Source: Bradysia coprophila
Taxonomy: Eukaryota; Arthropoda; Insecta; Diptera; Sciaridae
Assembly (NCBI RefSeq): GCF_014529535.1
Contig: NC_050735.1
Span: 806,001-870,000, forward strand
Length of the DNA: 64,000 nucleotides
Reading direction: 5' to 3'
The notes under the pieces are model-generated. The model had not been told where the DNA came from. It worked only from the letters and a program-made list of their open reading frames with translations, and searched no databases. Each line of letters opens with the position of its first letter. Position 1 is the first letter of the stretch. The position numbers and the translations under genes were made by a program. Positions 44,578 through 56,189 of this stretch are shown here, piece by piece.

Positions 44578-45201
44578 CTAAACTGCCTGTTCTTAACGAA
44601 GATTAATGAACCTATGAAGGAGCAAGTGTATCACGAATTGTTGCGTCCCATACAAGCATTTTCCATGGGATTACTCCATGGGATTAAAGTAACTATGTCT
44701 GCCCTTCACTATATTTACACAACAATCCATGTATGCCGTCGTTTTCCACTTGGCGTCCACATTTGCATTTATGAGGAATGCACATGTCCAATCCCAAACG
44801 TTAAGCGACCGAAATTCGTCAAATGAAGTTCCGATATGTCGTGTTGGTGGGACAGTATAGCCTGTTACACACGGCGAGCATTTGACCAGTATTATCGGGT
44901 CTACTACTTCTATTGATCAAAGTATTTTTACTCTGTTGATTTCAAATCTTGTACTTCAATTTTTTTAACATGAATTTTACTAGATAAAGATCCACATTAC
45001 CCAGAACTTGTCATTATTTTTGTCGTTGTTATCGATTTTATAGCCGTATGTGACAGAATAAAGATTGTTTGACAACACCAGCGCACCATCCAGAGTTATA
45101 ATTAGCTGACAACACTGTTAGAAATATCAGCTGATTAAATACAGTATTTCAAAACAAACCAAACTGTCAGCCATTGGCAAGGTATAGCCCCTTCGCTGAG
45201 A
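44578..45201. other. intergenic upstream of GTPBP3
   Basis: Presumed promoter region of the GTPBP3 homologue near its 3' side. No defined motif, and the plus ORF at 44575-44826 is not recognised. Confidence 0.35.
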
Positions 45202-46922
45202 ATGATAAACAGAAGTAAAATTCGTGACAAGTGTGCGAAATTTGTCCGCCTGTACTCGTCCAAAAATTTGTCGACGATTTTTAGCTTATCTTCCGGTAAG
45301 ATAGCAAGAAGTTTTACCACACGGAATTGTGTAAACTAAACATTTTTGTTCAGGTCAAGGTAAATGTGGAGTAGCAGTCATTCGAGTTTCTGGTCCAGAG
45401 TCTAAGAATGTTTTCAAGAGAATTTCAAATTTTGCGGACAATGCCCCAATTCAGCCACGATTCGCATACTTGCGTAAACTCAAACATCCACGCACGAATG
45501 AGTGTATTGACAGGGGACTGTGTTTGTGGTTTCCAGGTCAGCTGTGGACATAGTAACCATTTCACGTTTACTTACCATCATTTTACACCAGGGCCAAGAA
45601 GTTTCACAGGCGAAGATAGCTGCGAATTTCAAGTACATGGCGGACTGGCTGTAATTGCCGCACTACATGATGCACTGAACTCAATGAAGGGACTCACGCC
45701 CGCAAAGCCAGGTGAATTTACCAAACGAGCATTTTATGCAGGAAAGATGGATTTAACTGAAGTCGAAGGTTTGGCAGACTTAATTCATGCTGAGACTGAG
45801 GTGCAACGAAAACAGGTGTGCGTATTATCGGCAATTGTCACTGTTCGGTACAGTTCTATCAATCTCTAACGACTCACAACTTCCAGGCACTTATTCAAAC
45901 CGATGGATCCTTATCGAAATTATACGAACAGTGGCGCCACAAACTCATCCGATGTGTCGCCTATCTCGAAGCGGACACAGACTTCGCCGAAGATCAGAAT
46001 ATCGGTTCGGACACGCTGACGATCATCGAAAAGGAATTGACATCATTACAGACTGAAGTGCAGGCGCATTTGAGCGACGGGAGACGGGGTGAAATATTGC
46101 GGCAGGGTGTGCGTACAGTCATCGTTGGTGCGCCAAACGTTGGCAAAAGTAGTTTTATGAATAAAGTCTGTCGGAAACCGATATCGATTGTGACGGACAT
46201 AGCGGGGACGACGCGCGACGTTGTTGAAAGTTCGTTCAATGTATCCGGTTATCCAATAGTGCTCGCCGATACAGCTGGTTTGAGGAAAAATGCAACGGAC
46301 GTTGTTGAAATCGAGGGAATTTCACGAACCCGGAATCGGGTGGAATGTTCCGATTTTGTTGTTGTGATAATGAATGCCGTTGAGGTGCATGGCGCTGGTA
46401 GCATCGATGAATACAAAGAAAATTATTTAAAATCAATGGGACTGAACGAGTCGAGCATGCGGGACAAAAGTGCTATGCTTGTGATCAATAAAATCGATTT
46501 GTTGAGCGAACAAGATCTAGTGACATTGAAAGAAAACGGTCCGGGCATCGCATTCATTTCCTGTAAGAATGACATGGGAATAACGTCCGCCGTATCGAAT
46601 ATGTCGCACCACCTGAAAGAATTGTGAGTGAACTTGAAGAGTCTCAGCCGCATCACAGTAAAAATGTTCTTCGAATTTCAGATGCGGAGAACCGAGCGCC
46701 AATAGTCCCAACTTAAGCCAACAGCGTCATAGACACTTACTAGAAGAATGTGTGAATTGCATGAATGAGTTTAGAAGTAGCATATCACACGAATACATAG
46801 ACTCAGCCATTTCAGCGCAGTATCTTCGATCGGCGATTCAGTGCATTGGACAGATATCGGGACATGTTAGTACGGAACAGATTTTGGATGTGATCTTTAG
46901 AGACTTCTGTATAGGCAAATGA
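45202..46922 (+). CDS. GTPBP3: mitochondrial tRNA modification GTPase (GTPBP3/MnmE), 5 exons
   Basis: With MTO1/MnmG, this enzyme installs the taurinomethyl group on wobble uridine (U34) of mitochondrial tRNAs. Exons: 45202-45295, 45354-45536, 45592-45815, 45887-46623 and 46682-46922; phases agree and the frame is 492 aa. The N-terminus ([20 protein letters not shown]) is basic, as a mitochondrial presequence should be. The MnmE N-terminal domain begins [12 protein letters not shown] and includes [26 protein letters not shown]. The inserted G domain has GAPNVGKSS (248-256), the TTRD switch, DTAG (295-298) and NKID (368-371). The protein ends in the family's conserved FCIGK with its catalytic-site cysteine. 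Length matches the family. The stop is 26 bp from that of the convergent fused gene. Confidence 0.95.
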
Positions 46923-46948
46923 AATACGATTTATTGCACGATTAAATG

Positions 46949-49900
46949 TCAGTACTGCGCATAGAACGACAAATGTTTATATTCTTCCAACACATCTGCG
47001 GCTTCCTGAAATGAAATTTCAAAAAATGAACTGGAGTACTCCGCCCTGTCGTAAGATACTCACATTCCTAACCCACTCGCTCGAATCGTTTGTTGCTAAG
47101 CCATGCAGTGTCTCTCTCATCGTCGATGACCAAACCTTTTGCAGTGAACTGCAACTGAATCGTCCTATCATACGCAATAGCATGCACATTCTGGATCTGA
47201 AAGACAACACACGATGAATATTCATGGCAGTGAATTGTTGATGAACTTGTAGATTCACTGTCGATTCACGGTGTGGTTAAATGGAATTCAAATGACCATA
47301 ATAAGCACTTTGGATATTATTAATCAGATCGGGAACACAGAAAAGAATCGACCAATTTTTTTAGTTATAGAATCTGGTGCAGCGGGATCCATTGCACCCA
47401 AGGATGCAGAGGGTGTGTTAAAAAAAAGTGATTGGAGGATCAATCGATTGAAGCTGTATTCTGCATACAATTGTACAAAAAAAAATCGTCGTCTAGGTGC
47501 AAGGGAAGCGCGTGGTCGTTGAAGTTTAAAAATTATGATTTTCGACATGGCCGTGGACGTGGCTGTAGTTTTTCGCTTAACCTTTTTCACGAAGTTTCGA
47601 AAATCGTAATTTTTAAACTTCAACGAGTTTTCGCTCGCGCTTCCCTTGCACCCAGGGGACCAATTTTTTTTTTTGTATGCAAAATTCCAGCCTCTATCGA
47701 TTGAAACCCTAAACTTTTTTACAACACGCCCTCTGTATCCATGAGTCCAGCTACACCAAATTATACCGTCGAAAATTGAAATTTTTTGTGAATTCTTTTT
47801 CTTGACGCCGAGAGCTGATTAATACTATACAGAAACATCAAAAGTGCATTCCAAATTCAATTAATGTCCATTCAACCGTATCGTGTCCAATCACCTTAAT
47901 AGATTATTTGGATGTTTCATTAAAGTCACCAGATCGACGTTCGCATGGAAAACAATTTTTTCGACGAGTTCAGCATTTTCGGGAAGTTCACGCAAGGCAC
48001 AGCATAGCAATGCAAGGACAACATTTACGAGGCGGATCGATGACGGTTCGTTGGAAACTGTGAATGTGATTCGTGTTCAGACCTCATCCCTTCTACATGA
48101 CCAAAAAAATATTTTCGTGCGTCTTCATCCCGAGCTTCATCCTTACCTTGTGATATGAAACCCACCAACAAATCGGTGGTGCCCAAAATTTCGACACTGT
48201 CGCAAAATTGGGACAAAAATTGTTCGTTTAAATGAACGAGATGACAAACCAGCTCGTACATGCTGACCAAAGTTTTCACTTCCGTTAAACTCAGAAACTT
48301 CAATTGTCTGAAAAGAAATACGTTCAATTCTGCAGTCGTAGATGCCACTGATAGGTTCATACCGAAACGATCGCGAAACTGTTGGCGAAGGACTTTCCAC
48401 ACAATCTTGTCGGGCTGTGCACAATAGCTTTGAGGCATAAATCAAATTCGCAACGAGCTTCACTTCAACGTAAACGTTGCGTATGTCAGCGGTCTCTTCC
48501 AGCGATCCACTCAGTACAAGTGGAAGACTCAACACCTGTGCGACACTTTCCAGTACTTTACTGCTGGCTTTGTAATTACGAAGTGGAGCGACAATTATGC
48601 TGACCTGAAATTACACAAAATGTTCAGTGCATCAGCCGAAAAATGTCGTACCCGTGCAGCTTTCATACCAAGTTCTGTTGCTTCAACGATTCAATGTCAC
48701 CGTCTAATATTTCCTGCATGTATCGATGCAGGAATGCCAGCCATTCCTCATTTTCGATTGGCGGACTTTGGTATTCGTCTGGAATCCCCGAATCCCATCC
48801 AGGTAACATCGACGGAGGTGTTGTAAATTTACTGGTTTGTTGTTTGTCGCTATGCAGAACAGAAACAATTGTTCAGCACAGTGTTGTAATGCTCGGAACG
48901 GATTGAGTTCGGTAACGAAGATTTCAGGTTCGACCCGAACTTGACTTGAATTTTCGATTCCCAGTTCGACCCGAATTGGTTTTGACCAGAATCTGACCCG
49001 AACCTTAACTTTCAGTTTCAGGTCAGGCTCTAGTAACCCAAAAACTCATCGTAAGATTTGACATTTCTGGGACGAAAATTTACCCGAACCTCATCATGAA
49101 AATTTCAGGTTCAGGTTAGTCTCGGGTCAAATCCGAAAGTAAAAGTTCGGATTCGGAACCAATTTAGGTTCGGGCTCAACCCGAAATCGAGAATTTCATT
49201 GTCGGGTTGAAATCCGGTTCGGGTCAACCTGAAATGAACAGGTCAAGCTGAACCCGATTCGAGCCTGAACCAATTTTCTCTTACCTTGATCGCTCCAATT
49301 TGTTTGTGATTGTAGATTCTAAATTTACTGCAGCTACTGCCGGATCAGTGGTCAAACTCTTACCTAATCGAAGCGAAAAATTAACTAAATTCTGACTGAG
49401 TTTACGTTTTTCCAGGTCTCGAGTCTTGTGCTTCCGCTCCCTGGACTGATTCGAAAAATACTGTAAGTTGTCGCTCAACCGATTAACAATCAAATTATAG
49501 TTCCCGGTCACATAGCACACATCATCTGTCGTCTTAACATGTTGACCAACAGGTTTGCCCTGCGGCTCAGGCACATTTTGATCGTCATTGTCGTTGTCGG
49601 TTTCGAAATTTTCAAGGTCACTCTGTAGTATTGCTTTCATGCTGTCCCGTGATGACGACGCCGGTTCGTCTGGATCCTGCGTACGATGTGCGTGGAAATT
49701 GGACGCACCAGCAAAGCACATAATTTGCTTCTTCTGTCGCTCTTTTTCCAAATTCTGTGAATTAGTCAACGGATGTGTGAACGGTGAATCAGCTACATCT
49801 TCCTCCAAAATTGTAATTTTGTCCTTGACAAACGGGTGATCGAGTATCTGATTCCATGTCATCCGTAACGATGGTTCTTTTTGTAGCAGACCCTGGTGGA

Positions 49901-50848
49901 GAGGATGGAGGGAATGTGTGACCGTGGATTAGAACAAGAGCACCAAAGGACTGATCTACCTTCAAGAACGAGAAACCCATTTCCGTTAGAAAACTTGGCC
50001 ATTTAACGTTCTCGTTTTGTATCAATAGATACAGAGTGCGTAACGATGTAGTGCAGAATGGCGGCTCACCGGCTAACGTTTCGTAGATGATACAACCCAA
50101 AGACCACAAATCGGCACGATAATCGTAAGGTGTTTCGTTCATCAGTTCTGGAGCCATGTACAATGGAGTTCCCTGTATCCGGATCGCGTGTTAGATTGGA
50201 AGTAATTGCCAATTGAATTTAGTGACCACCTTACCTTTACTGAAGTCAATACATGCGTACCCATTCCCATATTTCGAGCTAGTCCAAAATCGCACAATTT
50301 CGCGTGACATTCTCTGTCCAGTAAGATGTTCTGCAATGGAAAATTTAGTTGGCCTAAGGTTTATAGACAATTTCGTACACCAAGTGCACACAATGCTCAA
50401 CCTGAGGCTTCAAATCCCTGTGCAAAATTCGATGTGAATGCAGATAGTACAGTGCCGACACTAAATCATATGACAATTTCCGTGCACGTATTTCTCCAAT
50501 GGAACCTTCCTTCGCTAATAGTTTATGCAAATCGCTATGCACAAACTCTGTGCAGATTACGATTTCATTGTCCGTCTCAAATGAGTCCAACATTCGAATT
50601 ATGTTCGGATGTCGCAGATGCGCCTGTATTTCCCATTCACCTCGAAGATTTTTGATTTCTTTGGATGATCGACCGTGCTGAATTGAATTCGCATTAACTG
50701 TGAACATCATCAACTATGCGATATGTGTGGACCTTACCTTGCCGATCACTTTCAATGCTACTGTTTCCTTCGTTAAAATGTTAGTGGCCCTGTATACCCG
50801 ACCGAACGATCCCTCGCCAACTAACTTCGCAACGGCGTATTTCTCCAT
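46949..50848 (-). CDS. fu: serine/threonine kinase Fused (STK36 homologue), 11 exons
   Basis: Cytoplasmic kinase of the Hedgehog pathway that acts with Costal2 and Ci. Exons (minus): 50848-50738, 50677-50402, 50330-50235, 50172-49960, 49892-49285, 48849-48669, 48604-48363, 48307-48147, 48057-47895, 47196-47064 and 47005-46949. All phases fit, giving 746 aa (the Drosophila protein is about 800). The kinase domain has GEGSFG (11-16), the VALKVIGK lysine (33), HRDLKPQN (HRD 123-125), DFG (143-145) and APE (168-170), with HPFVKD closing the domain. The region after it (about 270-460) is polar. The C-terminal helical regulatory region begins around [20 protein letters not shown] and ends [16 protein letters not shown]. 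Two introns carry repeats (48850-49284 and 47197-47894). The start is the first ATG of the glycine-loop exon. Confidence 0.94.
47403..47740. mobile_element. MITE in the penultimate-but-one intron of fused
   Basis: GGATGCAGAGGGTGTGTT at the left and AACACGCCCTCTGTATCC at the right are inverted. An inner pair (TGAAGTTTAAAAATTATGAT and its inverse) gives a second stem around 47520-47625. It accounts for most of intron 47197-47894. Confidence 0.65.
48850..49284. repeat. degenerate repeat tract in a fused intron
   Basis: Between about 48900 and 49270 the words GACCCGAA, TTCGGGT and AGGTTCAG recur in both orientations every 10-30 bp. The result is a cryptically repetitive, potentially self-pairing intron. 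No coding potential. Confidence 0.6.
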
Positions 50849-51059
50849 CGATTTGTTGATTACGAAAATCAATGCACTGTGTTGTGTACATGCACATAAA
50901 ACGGAATGCCCTTACTTGTTGACTGCGTTTGTTTACAAAATATTCTTCGGACGCGTGAGGAAATGTCATTGAAAGTATTTTTGTTCCGTTTTGAAGGACT
51001 TGAGTTTAAGTTCCATATAGACAGACAATATTGTCAATAGTGTCCGCAGTAGACATGGC
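50849..51059. other. upstream of fused
   Basis: 5' UTR and promoter region of fused. No recognised motif, and it ends at a MITE. Confidence 0.35.
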
Positions 51060-51227
51060 CAAGGCTGTATACATTGGGGAGGTCACGCAGATCGCCATTT
51101 TATTAGATACGCTGGAACACACCTTTTCCATACAAACAAATTCACCAAAATTGAATTTGTATGGCGTGGTGAATTTTTTGTATGAAATGTGGTGTGTAAC
51201 CCGCGTATCAAAGTATACAGCCTTCTC
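51060..51227. mobile_element. hAT-type MITE, CAAGGCTGTA family
   Basis: CAAGGCTGTATACATTGGGG then AGGTCACGCAGA at the left, and AAGTATACAGCCTT at the right, with the same internal palindrome as 37162-37347. The flanking duplication is not clear. Confidence 0.7.
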
Positions 51228-51409
51228 CAACCTTGTGGAGGTGGAAATTTTGGGCAGCGGTCGAAGTTGCACATTCCGATCGACATGCAAAAATGGCCAT
51301 ACAATCGAACGGCTGCTGAGATCCCTCTACAGACACAAGAACACCAGCTATAGATACAATTGCAGATTGTGTGGTGAATTTTTGTGTGTGTTCCCAATCT
51401 TATGAGGGC

Positions 51410-51655
51410 TATCAACTTTAGGAAGATCAGATCACGCAGATGTTATACCACATTTGACGATAATGTGATGGATTTTCAGACCAAAAAAGCACCTCCGAAT
51501 GGGAGGCGTCCATGATGATTCTCGTCGTCGTGATGATTGGTGAGTTTTTGTATATTTATGTAAAATCATGAGAAGTGGAGTGTTACCGTTTATCTAATAA
51601 TTATCTATCTAGCGATCTGCTTGACTTTCCCAAAGATGCGCAGCCTTGATATCTT
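51410..51655. mobile_element. degenerate MITE, CAAGGCTGTA family
   Basis: A decayed left end (GGCTATCAACTTTAGGAAGA then TCACGCAGA), internal GATTCTCGTCGTCGTGATGA as in the 7779 copy, and a right end GCGCAGCCTTG. Most inverted pairing is lost. Confidence 0.55.
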
Positions 51656-52247
51656 AGGGAACACAGAGCACGCACAAAAAATCCACGACGATGCGGTACA
51701 TGTGGGATTTAATCATAGCATTGAACGAAGCACAAGAAAAGAATTTTCAAGAGGGGCTTACCCAACGCATTATTCGATCTCATGGTGGATTCAATGAAAG
51801 TATAAACCAGGTATGGTCTATTCATACAAACCGTAGGACATAGCGATTTCATATAAACAAACTCACCTTTCCTCCGCTCCATACAAAGTTTGACATTCGA
51901 CCATACCTTGTGTTGACGTTCATTGGGTGGAATGTGTGAAAATCGCTTGACAGTTTAATGAAAAATTTGGTAAAGTTTTGCCGATCTTTTATAAGCAATG
52001 TTACATTTTAACTATCGATCCCTCAATTGATCAGATTAATTTAGCTTGCTTTTGATGCGTCATCCTCTAAAAAGAATTGAATAAAAATGACAATATATGT
52101 ACAGCAATTTGAAGCCACCTAAAAATACGAGTAACACTTTAATAAGAACCACATCAACGTAACCATAGCACTGCTCCTAGCATCCACATATAAAGTACGA
52201 ACACATAGTGTTAAATGCAAGGGGCAGTGCTACAGCGTAATATATAT
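51656..52247. other. intergenic
   Basis: No gene found; AT-rich. A weak inverted pair around 51805-51910 (TATGGTCTATTCATACAAAC and TTTGACATTCGACCATACCT) suggests another small element. Confidence 0.35.
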
Positions 52248-52732
52248 TTATCTCCTGCAAGCTGATATTTCATACATTACGCGTTTCTGCATATAAACAC
52301 ATACATAACCACAGCCTATACGATTGGATAATTCACACATAACCCACCTTGGGTAAATTTACTTTCCATCTACATATTTGAAAAAAAAAAATCGCCGAAC
52401 GGCGGAAGCGAACACGGGACCAGCAGCATATCAACCAAACATGCTGACCACTACGCCAACAAATCACATAACGCGATGCAATTGGTGTCGGTAGTGGTTC
52501 GTTAGTCACTTCTACATCGATCAAATAATCAGAGTAGTCGGAATGATATGATTTGAACGAAATGTTGAGGTGGATAGTATATGTGTGTGAGTAAGTAAAT
52601 AAAGGATTCTCTGTATGATGTTTTTTTTTGTTGTGAATGCGTTTTAAAACAACATGCTTAATTAATTAATTTTAAATATAAATTTTTGTGGTTATTTCGC
52701 TAATGTATGAAATATCAGCTTGCAGGAGATAA
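52248..52732. mobile_element. inverted-end element carrying a tRNA-like sequence
   Basis: TTATCTCCTGCAAGCTGATA followed by TTTCATACATTA is exactly inverted at the right end (to 52732), about 32 bp. A tRNA-like sequence lies inside on the minus strand. No ORF. Confidence 0.55.
52381..52475 (-). other. tRNA-like Pol III unit (SINE head or tRNA pseudogene)
   Basis: On the minus strand a perfect A box TGGCGTAGTGG (52458-52448) is followed 32 bp later by a B-box-like GTGTTCGCTTCC (52415-52404) and a run of Ts (about 52391-52378) that could end Pol III transcription. The T stem does not pair properly and no acceptor stem is evident, so it is not a working tRNA gene. Confidence 0.5.
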
Positions 52733-52739
52733 AACATTG

Positions 52740-52860
52740 TTCTACCTTGGTGTATATTTCTCGAATCACTTCTTATGTACAATTGTATATACACTCGCTG
52801 GCGCTCGTTATATACAATTGTACATACGAAGTTATTCTCGAAATATACACCAAGGTAGAA
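52740..52860. mobile_element. palindromic MITE, 121 bp
   Basis: TTCTACCTTGGTGTATATTT is inverted exactly at the right end, with inner arms TGTACAATTGTATATA and TATATACAATTGTACA. It lies immediately beside the preceding element. Confidence 0.7.
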
Positions 52861-53950
52861 AATGTACTATAATTTCTTACGCCTGCCAGAAACGAGCGAT
52901 TAATGTTGAAGTATCCATCAGCTGTGACAATGATTGGAAAATTGTGAAATTGTTGTTGAATTTCCATTTTCAGTAAATACAGATGAAGATTATTGGTTGT
53001 CCGAAAGGCATGCCTCTCCGTATGTTCCATTAAATTGGTTGTCTACTCATTTTGTGTCGTTTTATAAAATTATTAGAAAACTAATTCGATTGGAGTCTTT
53101 TACCTCGGTCAAAAGAGATTGACAACCGTTGACCAATAGGGAAATTCTGACCAGGCAATATATTATTATCACTAATGACTCTGAAACAGTCAGTGAATTT
53201 CAATTGAAAATCCATAATCTGTGGCGAAATAATGTTGAAACTAATGAAGTAAAAGAATTGTGGAAGATTATGTCGAGGCTGAACCGAGGTTGTAAAACAC
53301 ATTAAATGAGCACTAGTGCGTAAATGTACGTATAAAATTCCATAAAAATTCCATTTACGCACTGCTGTACGTAATAGTGATTTGTGTAATTCAGAGAGCG
53401 AATTCGATACTTACGTCGTATGTGTGCAAAGTCATATGAACCAATTTTATTTCATCCAAAAATCAGTATGCGAAAAAAATTATCGCATGCTAAATGAGGG
53501 CGAAATAGTATGTTGTGTTACAAATGTTGTAATGTTGAGCGAAGCGAGTATAGCAAATTGGGTCGTATGCTGAAAAAATCAACATTACAACACTTGTAAC
53601 ACAAGAACATTCTATTATCGCACTCGAAATACATCAACCAATCATGGATTCACACAAAGGATGTCTTGTAAACCTCGGCTTCGCCTCGGATGACATTCGA
53701 CATCTGGTGCGATTCTTCATGCGATTCTTGTTACATTAATAACTATTATGAAACTAGGTGCATAATGAAGGCGAAGCCGAGGTTCAAAACACATCGTGTG
53801 ATATTTCAATTATGCAACACGTTTCATACAATCACGTAACGAAGCGATTTCATCATTTATTTTATCGCACTAGAGCGAAAATGTATGACGCTGTTTGGTT
53901 CGTGCTGAGGTACGTAGAACAGACTTATTGCTTTAGAAATAGTTTCTTAC
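52861..53950. other. repeat-rich region 3' of the GR-like exon
   Basis: Apart from the inverted repeat at 53500-53620 and another GAGGTT/AACCTCGG pair (53277, 53673, 53780), it holds only a weak candidate GR exon near 53170-53240 on the minus strand. Confidence 0.35.
53500..53620. repeat. inverted repeat related to 10570
   Basis: TGTTGTGTTACAAATGTTGT (53513) pairs with the inverse CAACATTACAACACTTGTAA (53581). The same half occurs at 10570-10605. Confidence 0.6.
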
Positions 53951-54752
53951 GCGTAATATACAATGTGTTCCATTCCACTTGCATTATAAGAAACAGCCAG
54001 TACAAGTAATAAGTTGTTTGAACAGCCAAAGAAATCATGTAAAATGTTAGGTTAAACGAAAAGAATGTGTTGATCTGTGCCATCAATTTCCATATCTCCA
54101 TGTGCAATAATTTTATCGTTTTTAACAATTCCATTTTACTTGATGAGTTCAAACCAATCGGAGTACTACCGATCCGTCCATTCAGTTCGGTGATAAATAA
54201 TTGAACAATGGAAATATAGAGAAGAACATGACAAAAAACTAGAGATGACAAGCATTCAGCAAGGAAGGCAAAACAATATCTGACGAATGATTTGTAATCG
54301 TTTTCTATCCATGACTCGCCGAATTTTAGCGTAAAAACGATGGATAGGATGATGGTGATAACTAAAACTTTAGTTTTATACCGCCTGGCAAATGTTTGGG
54401 AACGGATATTTTGTGAAAATTTTGTTTGGAAAATAGTTTCCATTTTTGAAATCCGGTCATTAATGCTTCCGTACACCCACTTGAAGTAGTAACATTGTGC
54501 GTTTGCACTCAAATTGGAAAGGATTAAGCTTACAACGAATGTATAGCTTACTATTTTCTCAATGTTACCGTACAGCTTATACGAAGGAAAATGAACTGAA
54601 ATTACAAGAAATCCTATGTTTATAAGCAACGAAACGATTACGGAAAGCAGGAAAATATAGTTCTGCTGCTTTCTGCTAATTGTAGGAGACGGAGCCAATC
54701 CGGTCCAATAAAATATTTTCGAAAAAGTTTTAAAATTTTCCAATAAAAACAT
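53951..54752 (-). CDS. gustatory receptor-like gene (7tm_7), large 5' exon only
   Basis: An exon of 802 nt, 267 codons from MFLLENFKTFSKIFYWTGL, with about six hydrophobic helices. The region INTFFSFNLTFYMISLAVQT followed by TYYLYWLF resembles TM6 of insect gustatory receptors (hN..fs..ll......Y). The donor CGC-GTAAGA ends it at 53951 in phase 1. The C-terminal exons with the TYhhhhhQF motif are not certain. A reading frame at about 53170-53240 (QIMDFQLKFTDCF, after a CACAG acceptor) resembles the following GR segment, but repeats fill the space between them and no final exon is seen. The gene is therefore incomplete in this assembly or a pseudogene. Expected role: taste or internal nutrient sensing. 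Confidence 0.55.
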
Positions 54753-55597
54753 TCTACGATGAAATCAGGGGACTATAGATACTATACGAGTGAATTTTCC
54801 GGAATCGATGACTGAATTTTCCCTTGAATCGTGACCAACGACTATTTCGATTTATATGTTTCTTCGGATCAATTAATTCATTTGTCAGAAATGAATAAAT
54901 GATTAGCAAAGTGTGACAATGCTGAATGTGCAAAGCTTCGCCATGTCATGCAATTCATCGTTTCACATAATATATGGTCGATGGTGACCTGGTATTCACA
55001 GTACCAATATAACAGTTGAGTGTAGAAAATCCTATAAATCCAACAAATTGTGGATTTCACGTTACTTTAAGGTTCTATTACAATTTCAGCGAGCTTGTCG
55101 TCCCCCAGAAGTTGAAAGGCTTCCTAAAAACTTTAGTTAATTATCACTACATTTTTGTAAATTTGTTACAAATTAAAACATAGAGGAAAGCCAACGCAGT
55201 GCGTTGGGAAAGCTCTTCTTTTGAATTGTTCACAAATTTTGAATAAGCTTTTAATGAGTGGAAAATTTTGACACAAGACCGAACTATAGCGCTGCGGTAA
55301 TTACGACTACAATTTGTTATTGGTGTTTGCAGCCTTAGACGCATCCAACCAATAATTAATTAGTTATTACAGTCAGCACGAATGTTAATCGAAAGCTACG
55401 TAAATATGTTCAACCTTCATACTTATACTCGTACTTGCATATTGTAGGCGATTCCGAATTAAAAATTAATCTGGAGAATTGAATTTGATTGAATTAATGT
55501 TTGCTTTAAAGCGATCGGCTTTAATTAAAAGTGAAAGCTCGCTTATTAAAGTTGTCGATATGGAAATGGTATATACCTCGCACGTAACAGTTACGAG
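54753..55597. other. intergenic
   Basis: 5' flank of the GR-like gene. No recognisable gene; short ORFs at 54878-55344 lack domains. Confidence 0.35.
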
Positions 55598-55674
55598 CAA
55601 TCCCAATTTTAAGTTACATGGGAAATACATTGCTCGCACCAATGTATTTTCCATTTAACTTAAAATTGGGATAG
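55598..55674. repeat. short palindrome, 33-bp arms
   Basis: ATCCCAATTTTAAGTTACAT with GGGAAATACATTG is mirrored by the following 33 bases around a 7-bp loop. Probably a minimal MITE. Confidence 0.7.
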
Positions 55675-56189
55675 CTCCGGATCCTGACGACCTAGATTAC
55701 TACTTTATTAGTGATTTAGATAGAATCAGGACGAAAAACTGGCCTTAGGTTTTCGAATTCGTAACTGATTCGTACGAGGTGCCAAGTAGTGAAATGGAAC
55801 AGTCAAGGATTGACGAAAAATCCCCCATAGTTGGGATTCGTAGGAGTAACTTTTCTAGGAACTGGAACTCTGAAATACCAAAGGTTAGCCATTGTATCTG
55901 TTCTTATTCGGGACTCATCCGCATAAGTTCGTACATAGTATTCGAAGTACCCTCGAAACGTTGAATTTTCGACTCAGCAATACAAAATTTATTTAAGTTG
56001 AGCATAAGTGTGACGGGACTTCTATCCACTTACAAAAGAACTGATATCAGTGGGGTGTCGCTTACAGCTTCGACACACAAAAATAAATTAGTCACAAATG
56101 GCAGATGAATTGTTGACATAGGGAAAATATGTCCTGAAAGAATGGAATTCAAACGGAAGAAAGCCGAATCAACTGACACTTTGTGACGA
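55675..56189. other. intergenic
   Basis: No gene or repeat recognised. Confidence 0.3.

Noticed and set aside
48025..48535. Two long overlapping minus-strand frames taken as separate proteins
   Set aside because: They are consecutive fused exons read through introns; splice sites at 48363/48307 and 48147/48057 join them in phase.
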